From Rhodococcus triatomae BKS 15-14 (GTDB lineage: Bacteria; Actinomycetota; Actinomycetes; Mycobacteriales; Mycobacteriaceae), in NCBI GenBank assembly GCA_000341795.1, contig AODO01000018.1, positions 145,893 to 209,892 of the forward strand: a DNA stretch of 64,000 nucleotides, in the 5' to 3' direction. The position numbers were made by a program, and so were the translations under genes. Position 1 is the stretch's first letter. Every line of letters begins with the position of its first letter. Shown one piece after another: positions 18,309-27,436 of this stretch. The notes below the pieces were generated by a model that saw only the letters and a list, made by a program, of their open reading frames with translations, had not been told where the DNA came from and did no database searches.

Positions 18309-19084
18309 GCGGCGACCCGATCGGTGACGAACGCGTCGTCGCGGTTCTGGACCGTGCGGCCTGGGGCGTGAACCCGGTCCTCGACCTCGCCGCCGCCGAT
18401 CCGTTCGGGATCAAGGCGCGCACCTTCCTGCCGCCGGTCGAGGGTGGGACGGCGACCGATCGGGTCCTCGACGCGGTGGCATGGCTGCTCGACTTCGCGG
18501 AGGTGCCCGGCACCGCGGCGTGGGAGCGGGCGGGCGACGAGCGGCGCGCACGGTGGTGGCTCACGCGCTTCGGAACCCTGAACACCCTCGTCGTGGCCTT
18601 CCCCGGGGTGTTCGGGCCGTTGGCGAGGCGGCTGCCGATGCAGGAGGTGCTCGGTTTCGCGAACCAGACGCTGGTGCTCGTCGCGGTGGCCCGCGAGCTC
18701 GGTGTCACCGATCGGACGGCCCAGGTGGAGATGCTGGCGTCGGTGCTGTGCGGCCGCGAGATCGACGCGCGCACGCTTCTCGCCGACGGGGCAGAGACCG
18801 ACGACACGGCGTCCAGCGCGTGGCATCCGTTCGCCGGACTGGGTGGACTGTGGGCCACCGCCCGGACGTTGCGGGCGATTCCCGGCGAACTGCACCGCAG
18901 GCCGCAGCCCGCGCGCGTGTGGCAGGTGCTCGGCCACCTGCCGTTGGTGGGCGCGGTCGCCGGTTATCTCGGCGAGCGAGGAGCCTTGTTCGATGCCGCG
19001 GTACAGGGGAAACGGTGGATCGACGGGCACACGGTTCGGACCGCCGTCGCGGGGCGGGGTGAGCGCGGAATCACCACCGTCTGA
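18305..19084 (+). CDS. Hypothetical protein coupled to fbiC
   Basis: 259 residues from ATG 18305, overlapping the fbiC stop by four bases. I do not recognise the family with confidence. It is largely helical and has no signal peptide. Two hydrophobic amphipathic stretches ([19 protein letters not shown] around residue 120 and [19 protein letters not shown] around residue 222) recall membrane-associated EcsC-like proteins, and a run of Asp/Thr residues falls near position 160. Translational coupling to fbiC suggests co-expression, but no motif links it to F420. It is followed by a fairly long gap with the fdxC promoter. Confidence 0.6.
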   Translation: MSGDPIGDERVVAVLDRAAWGVNPVLDLAAADPFGIKARTFLPPVEGGTATDRVLDAVAWLLDFAEVPGTAAWERAGDERRARWWLTRFGTLNTLVVAFPGVFGPLARRLPMQEVLGFANQTLVLVAVARELGVTDRTAQVEMLASVLCGREIDARTLLADGAETDDTASSAWHPFAGLGGLWATARTLRAIPGELHRRPQPARVWQVLGHLPLVGAVAGYLGERGALFDAAVQGKRWIDGHTVRTAVAGRGERGITTV

Positions 19085-19192
19085 GGGCACCCTTACCGGA
19101 CCGGTCTCCGGGGTAGGGGTGATACTGGTAACCCGGGAACCACACCTCGTGGTGTCCTGCGAAGACAGGCCCGTGTCAGAAAGGCAGCGGCA

Positions 19193-19516
19193 GTGCCCTA
19201 CACGATTGCTGAACCGTGCGTGGATGTGCTCGACAAGGCATGCATCGAGGAATGCCCCGTCGACTGTATTTACGAGGGCGGCCGGATGCTCTACATCCAC
19301 CCCGACGAGTGCGTGGACTGCGGCGCGTGTGAGCCGGTCTGCCCCGTCGAGGCGATCTTCTACGAGGACGACGTCCCGGACCAGTGGAACGACTACGTCT
19401 CCGCGAACGTCGACTTCTTCGTCGAACTCGGTTCGCCCGGTGGTGCCGCCAAGCTCGGCAAGGTCGACTACGACCCGCCGTTCGTCAAGGCCCTGCCGCC
19501 CATGGGCGAGCACTGA
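19193..19516 (+). CDS. fdxC: Seven-iron ferredoxin FdxC
   Basis: 107 residues from GTG 19193, preceded by AGAAAGG. It is a small soluble electron carrier of the 7Fe type. The N-terminal motif has Cys9, Cys17, Cys21 and Cys25 (CIEECPVDC), and a classical 4Fe-4S motif follows at Cys40, Cys43, Cys46 and Cys50 ([11 protein letters not shown]). The seven-iron arrangement and the C-terminal extension of about 45 residues match mycobacterial FdxC (Rv1177, 107 aa). It forms a two-gene unit with dapC, 18 bases downstream. A -10-like TACTGG/TAACCC stretch and a small hairpin lie in the 108 bases before the start. Confidence 0.93.
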   Translation: MPYTIAEPCVDVLDKACIEECPVDCIYEGGRMLYIHPDECVDCGACEPVCPVEAIFYEDDVPDQWNDYVSANVDFFVELGSPGGAAKLGKVDYDPPFVKALPPMGEH

Positions 19517-19534
19517 GCGTCGAGGTTCGCGAAC

Positions 19535-20632
19535 GTGCCACGTAACGCTGTCTCGCGCGGGCTTCCCGACTTCCCCTGGGACTCGCTCGCCGGCGCGAAG
19601 GCCACGGCGCAGTCACATCCCGACGGCATCGTCAACCTGTCGGTGGGCACCCCGGTCGATCCGGTGGCGCCGCTGATCCGCGACGCCCTGGCCTCGGTGT
19701 CGCAGGTGCCCGGGTACCCGACCACGCACGGCGAGCCCGCGCTGCGGGAGGCCGCTGCAGCGGCCCTGGCCCGGCGGTACGGCGTCACCGGGATCGATCC
19801 GGTGGCGGTGCTGCCCGCGATCGGGACGAAGGAGATGATCGCCTGGATGCCGACCCTGTTGGGGCTCGGTGCGGGCGATCTCGTCGTGATTCCCGAGGTC
19901 GCGTACCCGACGTACGAGGTCGGTGCGCTGATGGCCGGGTGCCGAGTGCTCCGCGCGGGCGGTCTGACCCGCCTGGGCCCCGAGCGGCCCGAGCTGATCT
20001 TCGTGAACTCGCCGTCCAACCCGACCGGCAAGGTGCTCGGCATCGACCACCTCCGCAAGGTGGTCGACTTCGCGCGCAGCCGGAACGCCGTCGTCGTCTC
20101 CGACGAGTGCTACCTGGGGCTGACCTGGGAGGCCGAGGCGGCGTCGATCCTGGACCCGCGCGTCTGCGACGGCGACCACACCAATCTGCTTGCGGTGCAC
20201 TCGCTGTCGAAGACGTCGAACCTGGCCAGCTACCGTGCGGGCTTCGTCACCGGCGACCCGGCGCTGGTCGCGGAACTGCTCGAGGTGCGCAAGCACGCCG
20301 GCATGATCCTGCCCTACCCGGTACAGGCCGCGATGACGGCGGCGCTCGGCGACGACGACCACGAGAACGAGCAGCGCGAGCGGTACCGCAAGCGCCGCGA
20401 GATCCTGCTGGACGCGGTCCGTGGGGCGGGATTCACCGTCGACAACTCCGAGGCCGGCCTGTACCTGTGGCTGACCCGTGAGGAGGCGTGCCGCGACACC
20501 GTCGACTGGTTCGCCGAGCGCGGCATCCTCGTCGCCCCCGGCGACTTCTACGGCCCCGGCAGTCGCCGTCACGTGCGGATGGCCCTGACCGAGACCGACG
20601 AGCGGATCGCGGCTGCGGCCTCCCGGCTCTGA
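19535..20632 (+). CDS. dapC: N-succinyldiaminopimelate aminotransferase DapC
   Basis: 365 residues from GTG 19535. It is a class I/II PLP aminotransferase making N-succinyl-LL-2,6-diaminopimelate, in the succinylase branch of lysine and meso-DAP synthesis. The PLP lysine is in SLSKTSNLASYRAG, the cofactor-binding Asp/Tyr in VVSDECYLGL, the Asn in NSPSNPTGKV, and the substrate-carboxylate Arg in HVRMALTE. Place after fdxC and sequence style match Rv1178. dapD and dapE, the enzymes before and after it in the pathway, are about 23-25 kb away in this window, so the three steps are encoded nearby but in separate units. A long hairpin follows the gene. Confidence 0.9.
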   Translation: MPRNAVSRGLPDFPWDSLAGAKATAQSHPDGIVNLSVGTPVDPVAPLIRDALASVSQVPGYPTTHGEPALREAAAAALARRYGVTGIDPVAVLPAIGTKEMIAWMPTLLGLGAGDLVVIPEVAYPTYEVGALMAGCRVLRAGGLTRLGPERPELIFVNSPSNPTGKVLGIDHLRKVVDFARSRNAVVVSDECYLGLTWEAEAASILDPRVCDGDHTNLLAVHSLSKTSNLASYRAGFVTGDPALVAELLEVRKHAGMILPYPVQAAMTAALGDDDHENEQRERYRKRREILLDAVRGAGFTVDNSEAGLYLWLTREEACRDTVDWFAERGILVAPGDFYGPGSRRHVRMALTETDERIAAAASRL

Positions 20633-20655
20633 GGCCACCCTCCCCGTGCCCTCCC

Positions 20656-20700
20656 CGAATGGCCCATTCGGTCGTCGTGAACGACCGGATGGGCCATTCG
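20656..20700 (+). terminator. 20-bp hairpin between dapC and rocA
   Basis: Inverted repeat 20656-20675 against 20681-20700 with a 5-base loop and one mismatch, which would be a G-U pair in RNA. Each arm also contains a near-palindrome (GAATGGCCCATTC), so cruciform or protein-binding roles are possible. It lies 23 bases past the dapC stop; a terminator is the simplest reading. Confidence 0.75.
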
Positions 20701-20802
20701 GGTGGAAGGCGCAGGCACCCCGGTTGGGTTAGCCTGGACGGCAGTTCCTCGTTGCCGGGGTACGCCCCGGTCAACGGTCGGTGACTCGGGGCAGGAGGCA
20801 GC

Positions 20803-22446
20803 ATGGACGCCGTCACAGGAGTTCCCTCGCCGGTCAACGAACCGGTTCACTCGTACGCCCCGGGAAGTCGCGAGCGCGCGATCCTCGCGACCGAGCTGGC
20901 CGAGCTCGCCGGCGCGCCCGTGGACCTGCCGCACGTGATCGGCGGGGTGCACCGGATGGGATCGGGGGAGCGGATCGAGGTGGTGCAGCCACACCGCCGC
21001 GCCGCGGTCCTCGGCACGATCACCGAGGCCACCCACCAGGACGCGGACGCCGCCGTGACCGCGGCCGTCGCCGCGGCACCGGAATGGCGGGCGCTGCCGT
21101 TCGACGAGCGCGCCGCGGTGCTGCTGCGGGCGGCCGACCTGATGTCCGGTCCGTGGCGGGAAACCCTCGCCGCGGCAACGATGTTGGGTCAGTCGAAGTC
21201 GGTGCAGCAGGCCGAGATCGACGCGCCGTGCGAACTGGTCGACTTCTGGCGGTTCAACGTGCACTTCGCCCGGCACATCCTGGCCGAGCAGCCGGTGTCG
21301 AGCCCTGGCGTGTGGAATCGGATGGAGTACCGGCCGCTCGAAGGGTTCGTGTACGCCGTCACACCGTTCAACTTCACCGCCATCGCCGGCAACCTGCCGA
21401 CCGCGCCCGCGCTGATGGGGAACACGGTGGTGTGGAAACCCTCGCCCACGCAGTCGCTTTCGGCGTACTGGACGATGAAGGTACTGGAGGCGGCGGGGCT
21501 GCCGCCGGGGGTGATCAACCTGGTCACCGGCACCGGGCCGTCGGTGTCGGACGTGGTGCTGTCGGATCCGCGGCTGGCAGGCATCCACTTCACCGGTTCG
21601 ACCCGGACGTTCCAGCACCTGTGGCGGGAGGTGGGCACCCACATCGACCGCTACCACGGCTATCCGCGACTGGTCGGGGAGACCGGAGGCAAGGACTTCG
21701 TCGTCGCGCACTCGTCCGCCGACCCGGACACGTTGCGCACCGCGCTGATTCGGGGTGCGTTCGAGTACCAGGGGCAGAAGTGCTCGGCCGCCTCCCGCGC
21801 CTACGTTCCGCGGTCCGTCTGGGAGGTCATGGGGCAGGACCTGCTCTCCCAGGCGGACGAGCTCGCCTACGGGGACGTCACCGATCTGTCGAACTTCGGT
21901 GGGGCCCTGATCGATCGGCGCGCCTACGACAAGAACGTCGCGGCGATCGAACGGGCCCGCGGCGCGGCGGGGGTGAAGGTCGCGGTCGGTGGAGTCCACG
22001 ACGACTGCGTCGGCTGGTTCGTCCGTCCGACGGTGTTGCTCGCCGACGATCCCGCCGACGAGGCGTTCTCCACCGAGTACTTCGGGCCGATCCTGTCCGT
22101 GCACGTCTACGACGACGACACCCCGACCGCCTTCGAGGAGATGCTCGGTGTGGTCGACCGGACGGCGCCGTACGCTCTCACCGGCGCCGTCGTCGCGGAC
22201 GACCGCGTCGCGGTCGAGAAGGCCGCGGCGGCACTGCGGTTCACGGCCGGGAACTTCTACGTCAACGACAAGCCGACCGGTGCCGTCGTCGGGCAGCAGC
22301 CGTTCGGTGGGGCGAGGGCGTCCGGCACGAACGACAAGGCCGGCTCGCCGCTGAACCTGCTGCGGTGGACCTCGGCGCGCACGATCAAGGAGACGTTCGT
22401 GCCGCCCACCGACCACCGCTACCCGCACATGGGGCCGGAGGTGTAG
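20803..22446 (+). CDS. rocA: L-glutamate gamma-semialdehyde dehydrogenase
   Basis: 547 residues from ATG 20803 with GGAGG upstream. It oxidises glutamate semialdehyde (delta-1-pyrroline-5-carboxylate) to glutamate with NAD+, the second step of proline breakdown. It belongs to the aldehyde dehydrogenase superfamily: catalytic Cys in GQKCSAASR, general base region in GETGGKD, NAD-binding FTGSTRTFQ and the substrate-pocket PFNFTAIAGN typical of P5C dehydrogenases. In this group proline oxidation is done by two separate proteins rather than a PutA fusion; the partner pruB starts two bases after this stop. Gene order equals Rv1187-Rv1188. Confidence 0.95.
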   Translation: MDAVTGVPSPVNEPVHSYAPGSRERAILATELAELAGAPVDLPHVIGGVHRMGSGERIEVVQPHRRAAVLGTITEATHQDADAAVTAAVAAAPEWRALPFDERAAVLLRAADLMSGPWRETLAAATMLGQSKSVQQAEIDAPCELVDFWRFNVHFARHILAEQPVSSPGVWNRMEYRPLEGFVYAVTPFNFTAIAGNLPTAPALMGNTVVWKPSPTQSLSAYWTMKVLEAAGLPPGVINLVTGTGPSVSDVVLSDPRLAGIHFTGSTRTFQHLWREVGTHIDRYHGYPRLVGETGGKDFVVAHSSADPDTLRTALIRGAFEYQGQKCSAASRAYVPRSVWEVMGQDLLSQADELAYGDVTDLSNFGGALIDRRAYDKNVAAIERARGAAGVKVAVGGVHDDCVGWFVRPTVLLADDPADEAFSTEYFGPILSVHVYDDDTPTAFEEMLGVVDRTAPYALTGAVVADDRVAVEKAAAALRFTAGNFYVNDKPTGAVVGQQPFGGARASGTNDKAGSPLNLLRWTSARTIKETFVPPTDHRYPHMGPEV

Positions 22447-22448
22447 CG

Positions 22449-23402
22449 GTGGCCAATCCGCTGCGTCCCGCCATCCTCGCGGCGGCGAGGTCGCCGAGGG
22501 TCAAGAGCGTGATCACCCACGCTCCCGGAACGCGCTCGCTGGTGACCCGATTCGTCGCGGGGGAGGCGCGGGCGGACGCGCTGATCGCGACCAGGGCACT
22601 GCTGGACTCGGGGCGATCGGTCAGCCTCGACCACCTCGGTGAGGACACCACGGACATCGAGCAGGCCAAGGTCATCGTCGCCGAGTACCGCTCCCTGCTC
22701 GGTGATCTCGGTGAGATGCCCGAGGCGGGGGGTGTCGGGATCCGGAGACTGGAAGTCTCGGTCAAGCTGTCGGCGCTCGGACAGTCGTTGCCAAAGGACG
22801 GGGAGAAGATCGCCCTCGACCATGCTCGCGAGCTGTGCGAGGCGGCACAGTCCGCGGGCGTGTGGCTCAGCGTCGATGCCGAGGACCACACCACCACGGA
22901 CTCGACCCTGTCGATCGTGGCCGCCCTGCGCACCGACTTCCCGTGGGTGGGTGCGGTGCTGCAGGCGTACCTGCGCCGAACCGAGGGCGACTGCCGTGAC
23001 CTCGCGGGAGTGGACTCCCGAATCCGTCTGTGCAAGGGCGCGTATCGCGAGCCCGCCTCCGTTGCCCACCAGGCCACGGCCGAGGTCGACGACTCCTACC
23101 GACGGTGCCTGGCGATCCTGTTCGAGGGCGACGGCTACCCGATGGTGGCCTCCCACGACCCGTCGATGATCGAGGCCGCCGGCGCCGAGGCCCGCCGTAC
23201 CGGGCGCGGCCCCGACCGCTACGAGCACCAGATGCTGTACGGCATCCGCGACGTCGAGCAGCAGCGACTCGCGGACGACGGGACCACGATGCGCGTCTAC
23301 GTTCCGTACGGTGCGCAGTGGTACGGCTACTTCATGCGCCGGCTCGCGGAGCGCCCCGCGAACGTCACCTTCTTCCTGCGCTCGCTGGCGACGAGGAACT
23401 GA
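22449..23402 (+). CDS. pruB: Proline dehydrogenase (monofunctional)
   Basis: 317 residues from GTG 22449; its ribosome site lies inside the end of rocA. It is an FAD-dependent TIM-barrel enzyme oxidising L-proline to pyrroline-5-carboxylate at the membrane. Family motifs are present: SVDAEDHTT, RLCKGAYREP, ASHDPSMI, HQMLYGIRD, and YVPYGAQWYGYFMRRLAERP, which contains the substrate-binding YxxxRRxxE. Length is normal for the monofunctional type (about 310). The product can be passed directly to RocA. The last 38 bases overlap the end of the MpaB-type gene on the opposite strand. Confidence 0.93.
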   Translation: MANPLRPAILAAARSPRVKSVITHAPGTRSLVTRFVAGEARADALIATRALLDSGRSVSLDHLGEDTTDIEQAKVIVAEYRSLLGDLGEMPEAGGVGIRRLEVSVKLSALGQSLPKDGEKIALDHARELCEAAQSAGVWLSVDAEDHTTTDSTLSIVAALRTDFPWVGAVLQAYLRRTEGDCRDLAGVDSRIRLCKGAYREPASVAHQATAEVDDSYRRCLAILFEGDGYPMVASHDPSMIEAAGAEARRTGRGPDRYEHQMLYGIRDVEQQRLADDGTTMRVYVPYGAQWYGYFMRRLAERPANVTFFLRSLATRN

Positions 23403-24675
23403 GCGGGCGAAGCTCGCCGTCCCGTTCGCGGACGGTGCGGTCGGCGTCGTCCCGTTCGTAGCGGCGCGTGTGCAGCCGGGCCTTCATCTCCGCCAGCGCC
23501 CGGGTGCGCTGCTCGGTTCCGCGGCGTTCGGCGCGCTTTCTGCCGCCCGCGATGCGGAGCAGGTCGCGCGCGAGGTTGCGGGCGAACCAGACCGGGATCG
23601 TGGCGGCGAGCGGACTGAGCCGCGGGATGCCGACGGCGTCCGCGTAGTCGGAGCCGAAGGACAGCCGGGCCAGGTCGGCGTGGAATCGGTGGTGTGCCCA
23701 GCTGCGGACGCGGCTGCCCTCGACGCCGTAGATCTGCGGGACGGCGCGCAGCACCGCCTCGGTGAGGGCGCGGGAGGACTCGTCGGGATCCACCTCCGAC
23801 CACACCGCGAGCCACACCAGTCGGAGCAGTTCGTCGACCGAGGTCACCTGCAATTCGGCGGTGACGCCCATCGTGTGGGCCATGTACCGGTACAGGTGCA
23901 CGATCGCGTCCCGTTCGCGCCGTGAGTACCAGTGGCCCGCAGCCATTGTCGCGAGCGCGACGCCGACGATGGGAATCATCGTCACGCAGTAGTGCAGCTG
24001 GTTCACCGGTTCGCCGTGCGATTCGCTGTCCCAGTCGTCGAGGCCGCCGAGTCCGGCGCGGATGAACCCGTGGACGAGCCGCACCCGTGCCGTGTTCTGC
24101 AGCCCCGCCCCGAAGCGCTCCATGCCGCCACGTGCGGTGCAGTCCATCGACCAGGACACGGTTTCGACGACGCGGGCGGCGGCGCGTCGGTCGAGGTCGC
24201 CCCCGCGCAGCAGGACGTCGTTGACGCGGGGGGAGACGTAGCTGCCCGGGAAGGCGATGGCCGCGGTGAACGGCATCAGCGTGCTCATCGGGAGGCGGGC
24301 GATCGCGCGCGCCGCGATGTCGAGCTTGTCGTAGTCCACCCAGAACGGGACGTCGTCGAGCGCCGCGATGAACGCTGCCACCTCCGGTTCGGGATCCTCG
24401 ACCGATTCGATGCCGCCGACGAGAGCCTGCTCGAACTGGGCCCGGACGGCCACGCGGTCCCCGCGGCGCATTGCGGCGACGAGGTCGTCGGCGACAGGGT
24501 CGCAGGCGGACGCGAACCTGGCGAACGCACGGGCCTGGGCGTGGGTGGGACGGACGCCGTCGCCGGCGAGCAGGGCCATCGCCAGCCGCGGAGCGCCCCG
24601 GCTCAGGATGGCCTTCGGTTCCGGGCGGGCGATCCGATCGTGCAGCCTCGCGGTGGACGGAGCGTTCGTCGGCAT
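23365..24675 (-). CDS. MpaB/DUF2236-type oxygenase
   Basis: 436 residues from ATG 24675, with GGGGGAA before it. It belongs to the DUF2236 family, which includes latex-clearing protein Lcp and fungal MpaB: all-helical, haem-b dioxygenases that cleave olefinic chains. Family-like features are FPGSYVSPRVNDVLLRGG, VRLVHGFIRAGL with a conserved His (candidate haem ligand) and VNQLHYCVTM with a second His. There is no signal peptide, unlike secreted Lcp. Many paralogues in Rhodococcus and mycobacteria have no known substrate. It diverges from a TetR-type gene and is probably controlled by it. The 3' end overlaps pruB by 38 bases. In the C-terminal 70 residues it becomes highly charged and likely disordered. 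Confidence 0.8.
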   Translation of the reverse strand: MPTNAPSTARLHDRIARPEPKAILSRGAPRLAMALLAGDGVRPTHAQARAFARFASACDPVADDLVAAMRRGDRVAVRAQFEQALVGGIESVEDPEPEVAAFIAALDDVPFWVDYDKLDIAARAIARLPMSTLMPFTAAIAFPGSYVSPRVNDVLLRGGDLDRRAAARVVETVSWSMDCTARGGMERFGAGLQNTARVRLVHGFIRAGLGGLDDWDSESHGEPVNQLHYCVTMIPIVGVALATMAAGHWYSRRERDAIVHLYRYMAHTMGVTAELQVTSVDELLRLVWLAVWSEVDPDESSRALTEAVLRAVPQIYGVEGSRVRSWAHHRFHADLARLSFGSDYADAVGIPRLSPLAATIPVWFARNLARDLLRIAGGRKRAERRGTEQRTRALAEMKARLHTRRYERDDADRTVRERDGELRPLSSSSPASAGRR

Positions 24676-24736
24676 CGGATTCCCCCAGTCGTGTTCGGCA
24701 TCGGTGATGCGACTATGACACAAGAGTGAACGTGTG

Positions 24737-24746
24737 ATTCCGGAAT
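24737..24746. promoter_or_regulatory. Candidate operator between MpaB-type and TetR genes
   Basis: A perfect 10-bp palindrome, ATTCCGGAAT, in the 112-base divergent region, flanked by further A/T-rich bases. TetR proteins usually bind such palindromes in the gap between themselves and a divergent target. A -10-like CAGACT stands close to the TetR start, suggesting a leaderless regulator transcript. Confidence 0.4.
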
Positions 24747-24787
24747 TGTGCGATTCCTGTTCTGCGGGCTGTGTCAGACTGACGCCC

Positions 24788-25438
24788 ATGGCGGCGTCGG
24801 AAGCAGTACGCGTCTACGGCGGTGTCTCGCCCGCGGATCGGCGTGCCGACCGGCGTGCGCGGCTCACGGCCGCCGTCGTCGACATCGTCGGCGAACAGGG
24901 CTGGTCGGCGGCGACGGTGCGGCACGTCGCGTCCACCGCCGGGGTGGGCGCGAGGTTCTTCTACGAGAGCTTCACCGACATGACCGAGCTCGTGATCACC
25001 GCCTACGACGAACTCGGCGCCGAACTGCTCGCCGACGCGGTCGAGGCGATCGCCCTGACCGCGACGACCGGCGTGCCCGACCTGGACCTGCACGCGAAGG
25101 CCAGGGCCGCAGTCGGTGCCATCGTCGGCGGCGTCGCGGAGAATCCACGACGAGCGCGATTCCTACTCACGGACGCGCCGGTCCTCGCGGAGCGCAAGAG
25201 GGCGGTGCTGCAGCTGGTGGCGCAGGAACTCACCCACCAGAGCGGCGAGGCGGGCGCCGCACTCGACCTGCGACAGGCGCAGCTGTGCGCGACGGTCGTC
25301 ATGGCCGGTGCCGTGGAACTGGTCCGCGGCTGGGTCGAGGGCACCCTCGACGTGGGGCCCGACGAGCTGACCGAGATAGTCGCGAGCACGCTGTCCACGC
25401 TCACGGCGACCATGCCGGGCATCGTCCGGCGAGAGTGA
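24788..25438 (+). CDS. TetR-family transcriptional regulator
   Basis: 216 residues from ATG 24788. The N-terminal 60 residues form the TetR helix-turn-helix: RARLTAAVVDIVGEQGW, then ATVRHVASTAGVGARFFYESF, where the recognition helix has the usual Phe/Tyr-Tyr-x-x-F ending. The C-terminal helical part is a ligand and dimer domain of normal length. It faces the MpaB-type oxygenase gene and is followed after 20 bases by fadD36 in the same direction, so it may control both an oxidative cleavage enzyme and an acyl-CoA synthetase. The inducer cannot be told from the sequence. Confidence 0.9.
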   Translation: MAASEAVRVYGGVSPADRRADRRARLTAAVVDIVGEQGWSAATVRHVASTAGVGARFFYESFTDMTELVITAYDELGAELLADAVEAIALTATTGVPDLDLHAKARAAVGAIVGGVAENPRRARFLLTDAPVLAERKRAVLQLVAQELTHQSGEAGAALDLRQAQLCATVVMAGAVELVRGWVEGTLDVGPDELTEIVASTLSTLTATMPGIVRRE

Positions 25439-25458
25439 CGTGTGAGACGCTGGCACGC

Positions 25459-26883
25459 GTGCTGCTGAGCTCCCTGAACCCCCTCGCCGTCGCCCGGGGC
25501 GACGATCTCCCCGACGCCGTCCGCATCGACGGGCACTCCCTCTCGCGCAGTGACATCGTCGGCGGTGCGGGCGCGTTGGCCCGCCGGGTCGCGGGTGCCC
25601 GGTGCGTCGCAGTGCTTGCCGAACCCACGGCCGCCACCGTCATCGCGATCGTCGGTTGCCTCTTCGCCGGGGTCACCGTCGTGCCGGTGCCGCCGGACTC
25701 GGGGCCGGCGGAGCTGGACCACATCCTGTCCGACTCCGGGGCGCAGGCATGGCTTGGGAAGGCGCCGGAGGGCGCGGCCCTGTCGCCGGGTTCCCGAGCA
25801 GCGTCACTTCCCGTCGTTCCGGTGCGGGTGAACGCCCGTGACTGGCACGGGCATCCCGAGCCACACCCCTCGTCGACGGCGTTCATCCTGTACACCTCCG
25901 GCACGACCGGCGCACCGAAGGGCGTGCTGCTGTCGCGGCGTGCGATCGCCGCCGGACTGGATGCGCTCGCGCAGGCGTGGGAGTGGACGTCGAAGGACAC
26001 TCTGGTCCACGGACTTCCGCTGTTCCACGTGCACGGGCTGATCCTGGGGCTCCTGGGCCCGCTGCGCGTCGGTAGCCGGCTCGTGCACACCGGCAAGCCG
26101 ACACCGGCCGCCTATGCGGAGGCCGGCGGGACCCTGTACTTCGGCGTGCCGACGGTGTGGTCGCGCGTCGTGGACGACGAGCAGTCGGCGAAGGCGCTGT
26201 CCGGTGCTCGTCTGCTGGTGTCCGGCAGTGCGCCGCTGCCGGTCCCGGTGTTCGAGAAGCTCGCCGCGTTGACCGGTCTCACTCCCGTCGAGCGGTACGG
26301 GATGAGCGAGACGATGATCACCCTCAGCACCCGCGCCGACGGTGAGCGCCGGCCGGGATGGGTTGGCCTGCCGGTCGCTGGTGTGGAGACCAGGCTGGTC
26401 GCCGAGGACGGAGCCGTGGTCCCGCACGACGGCGAATCGATCGGCGGGCTCCAGGTTCGCGGCCCGATGCTGTTCGACGGCTACCTGAACCGACCCGACG
26501 CCACCGCCGAATCATGGACGGAGGACGGCTGGTTCGTCACCGGAGACGTCGCCGCCATCGACGAGGACGGGTTCCACCGGATCGTCGGCCGCGCCTCCAC
26601 GGACCTCATCAAGTCCGGCGGCTACCGCATCGGCGCGGGCGAGGTGGAAACCAGTCTGCTCGGCCACCCCGGCGTCAAGGAGGTCGCCGTCGTCGGACTG
26701 CCGGACGACGACCTCGGGCAGCGGATCGTTGCGTTCGTGGTCGGCGATGACGCCGACCCCGACGAACTGATCGCGCACGTTGCGTCGGAACTGTCCGTGC
26801 ACAAACGGCCGCGGGAGGTGCGGCTCGTGGAGTCGTTGCCCCGCAACGCGATGGGGAAGGTGCAGAAGAAGCTGCTCGGGTAG
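25459..26883 (+). CDS. fadD36: FadD36 acyl-CoA synthetase
   Basis: 474 residues from GTG 25459. It is an ATP-dependent acyl-CoA ligase of the ANL superfamily. The phosphate-binding loop YTSGTTGAPKG (about residue 143), the adenine motif ERYGMSET, the hinge TGDVAAIDEDGFHRIVGR and the catalytic Lys near the end (NAMGKVQKK) are all present. Length equals M. tuberculosis FadD36 (Rv1193, 473 aa), and the order with rocA-pruB upstream agrees. FadD36 of mycobacteria activates medium-chain or propionate-type acids, as I recall; the specificity here is not predictable. It probably forms an operon with the TetR gene. Confidence 0.9.
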   Translation: MLLSSLNPLAVARGDDLPDAVRIDGHSLSRSDIVGGAGALARRVAGARCVAVLAEPTAATVIAIVGCLFAGVTVVPVPPDSGPAELDHILSDSGAQAWLGKAPEGAALSPGSRAASLPVVPVRVNARDWHGHPEPHPSSTAFILYTSGTTGAPKGVLLSRRAIAAGLDALAQAWEWTSKDTLVHGLPLFHVHGLILGLLGPLRVGSRLVHTGKPTPAAYAEAGGTLYFGVPTVWSRVVDDEQSAKALSGARLLVSGSAPLPVPVFEKLAALTGLTPVERYGMSETMITLSTRADGERRPGWVGLPVAGVETRLVAEDGAVVPHDGESIGGLQVRGPMLFDGYLNRPDATAESWTEDGWFVTGDVAAIDEDGFHRIVGRASTDLIKSGGYRIGAGEVETSLLGHPGVKEVAVVGLPDDDLGQRIVAFVVGDDADPDELIAHVASELSVHKRPREVRLVESLPRNAMGKVQKKLLG

Positions 26884-27065
26884 CGCCCGGCGGGTGGTGC
26901 GCACCTCGCAACGTCAGGCCGGCCGGGCACGTCTCGTGCCACGGTGCCTGTGGCGTCTGCCCTGACAGGACGGTCAGGTCTCGATCGGCCCCGAATCGGG
27001 TACAGACCTCGAGATGGAGGGCCACGCCAGGGGACGGCGCGGCCCGGCGAGGAGGAACACCCGAC

Positions 27066-27272
27066 ATGGCCACTGCCTATCCCCAGCTTCAGGTCCGCTC
27101 GCGGACAGCCGCCCCGCGTGTGTCGCGGCAGCGGTTCGCGGCCACCCTCGCGGCGGCCGCCGCCGTACCCGTCTCGCTCCTCGTGATCGCGACGGTCGGC
27201 TCGGTGCCGCTGGCCGTGTTGCTGGCCGTCGGAACCGCGGGGTGCATCGTGCTCGCCGACCTGATGATCTGA
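27066..27272 (+). CDS. Small one- or two-TM protein
   Basis: 68 residues from ATG 27066 with a strong GAGGAGG site. A basic N-terminal 25 residues (cytoplasmic by the positive-inside rule) is followed by a long hydrophobic stretch (residues 25-67, broken by TVGS near 45) that could cross the membrane once or twice as a hairpin. No motif or family is recognised. It stands alone, with 182 bases before it and 164 after it, both free of other genes. The strong ribosome site and high GC3 support expression. Confidence 0.6.
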   Translation: MATAYPQLQVRSRTAAPRVSRQRFAATLAAAAAVPVSLLVIATVGSVPLAVLLAVGTAGCIVLADLMI

Positions 27273-27436
27273 CGCATTCGGGGGAGTTCGCGGTCTCCGC
27301 GATGCCTGCCCTCGCGTCGAAGGTGGTGTCTTTTCCCCACCCTCGGGTGGCTGTCGGCACCGCGGCCGCGGGCGGACGCTGGTCTGGAACAGGACCACCC
27401 GACGGGGTGGCCGCCGGACTGGAAGGACACCCCACC

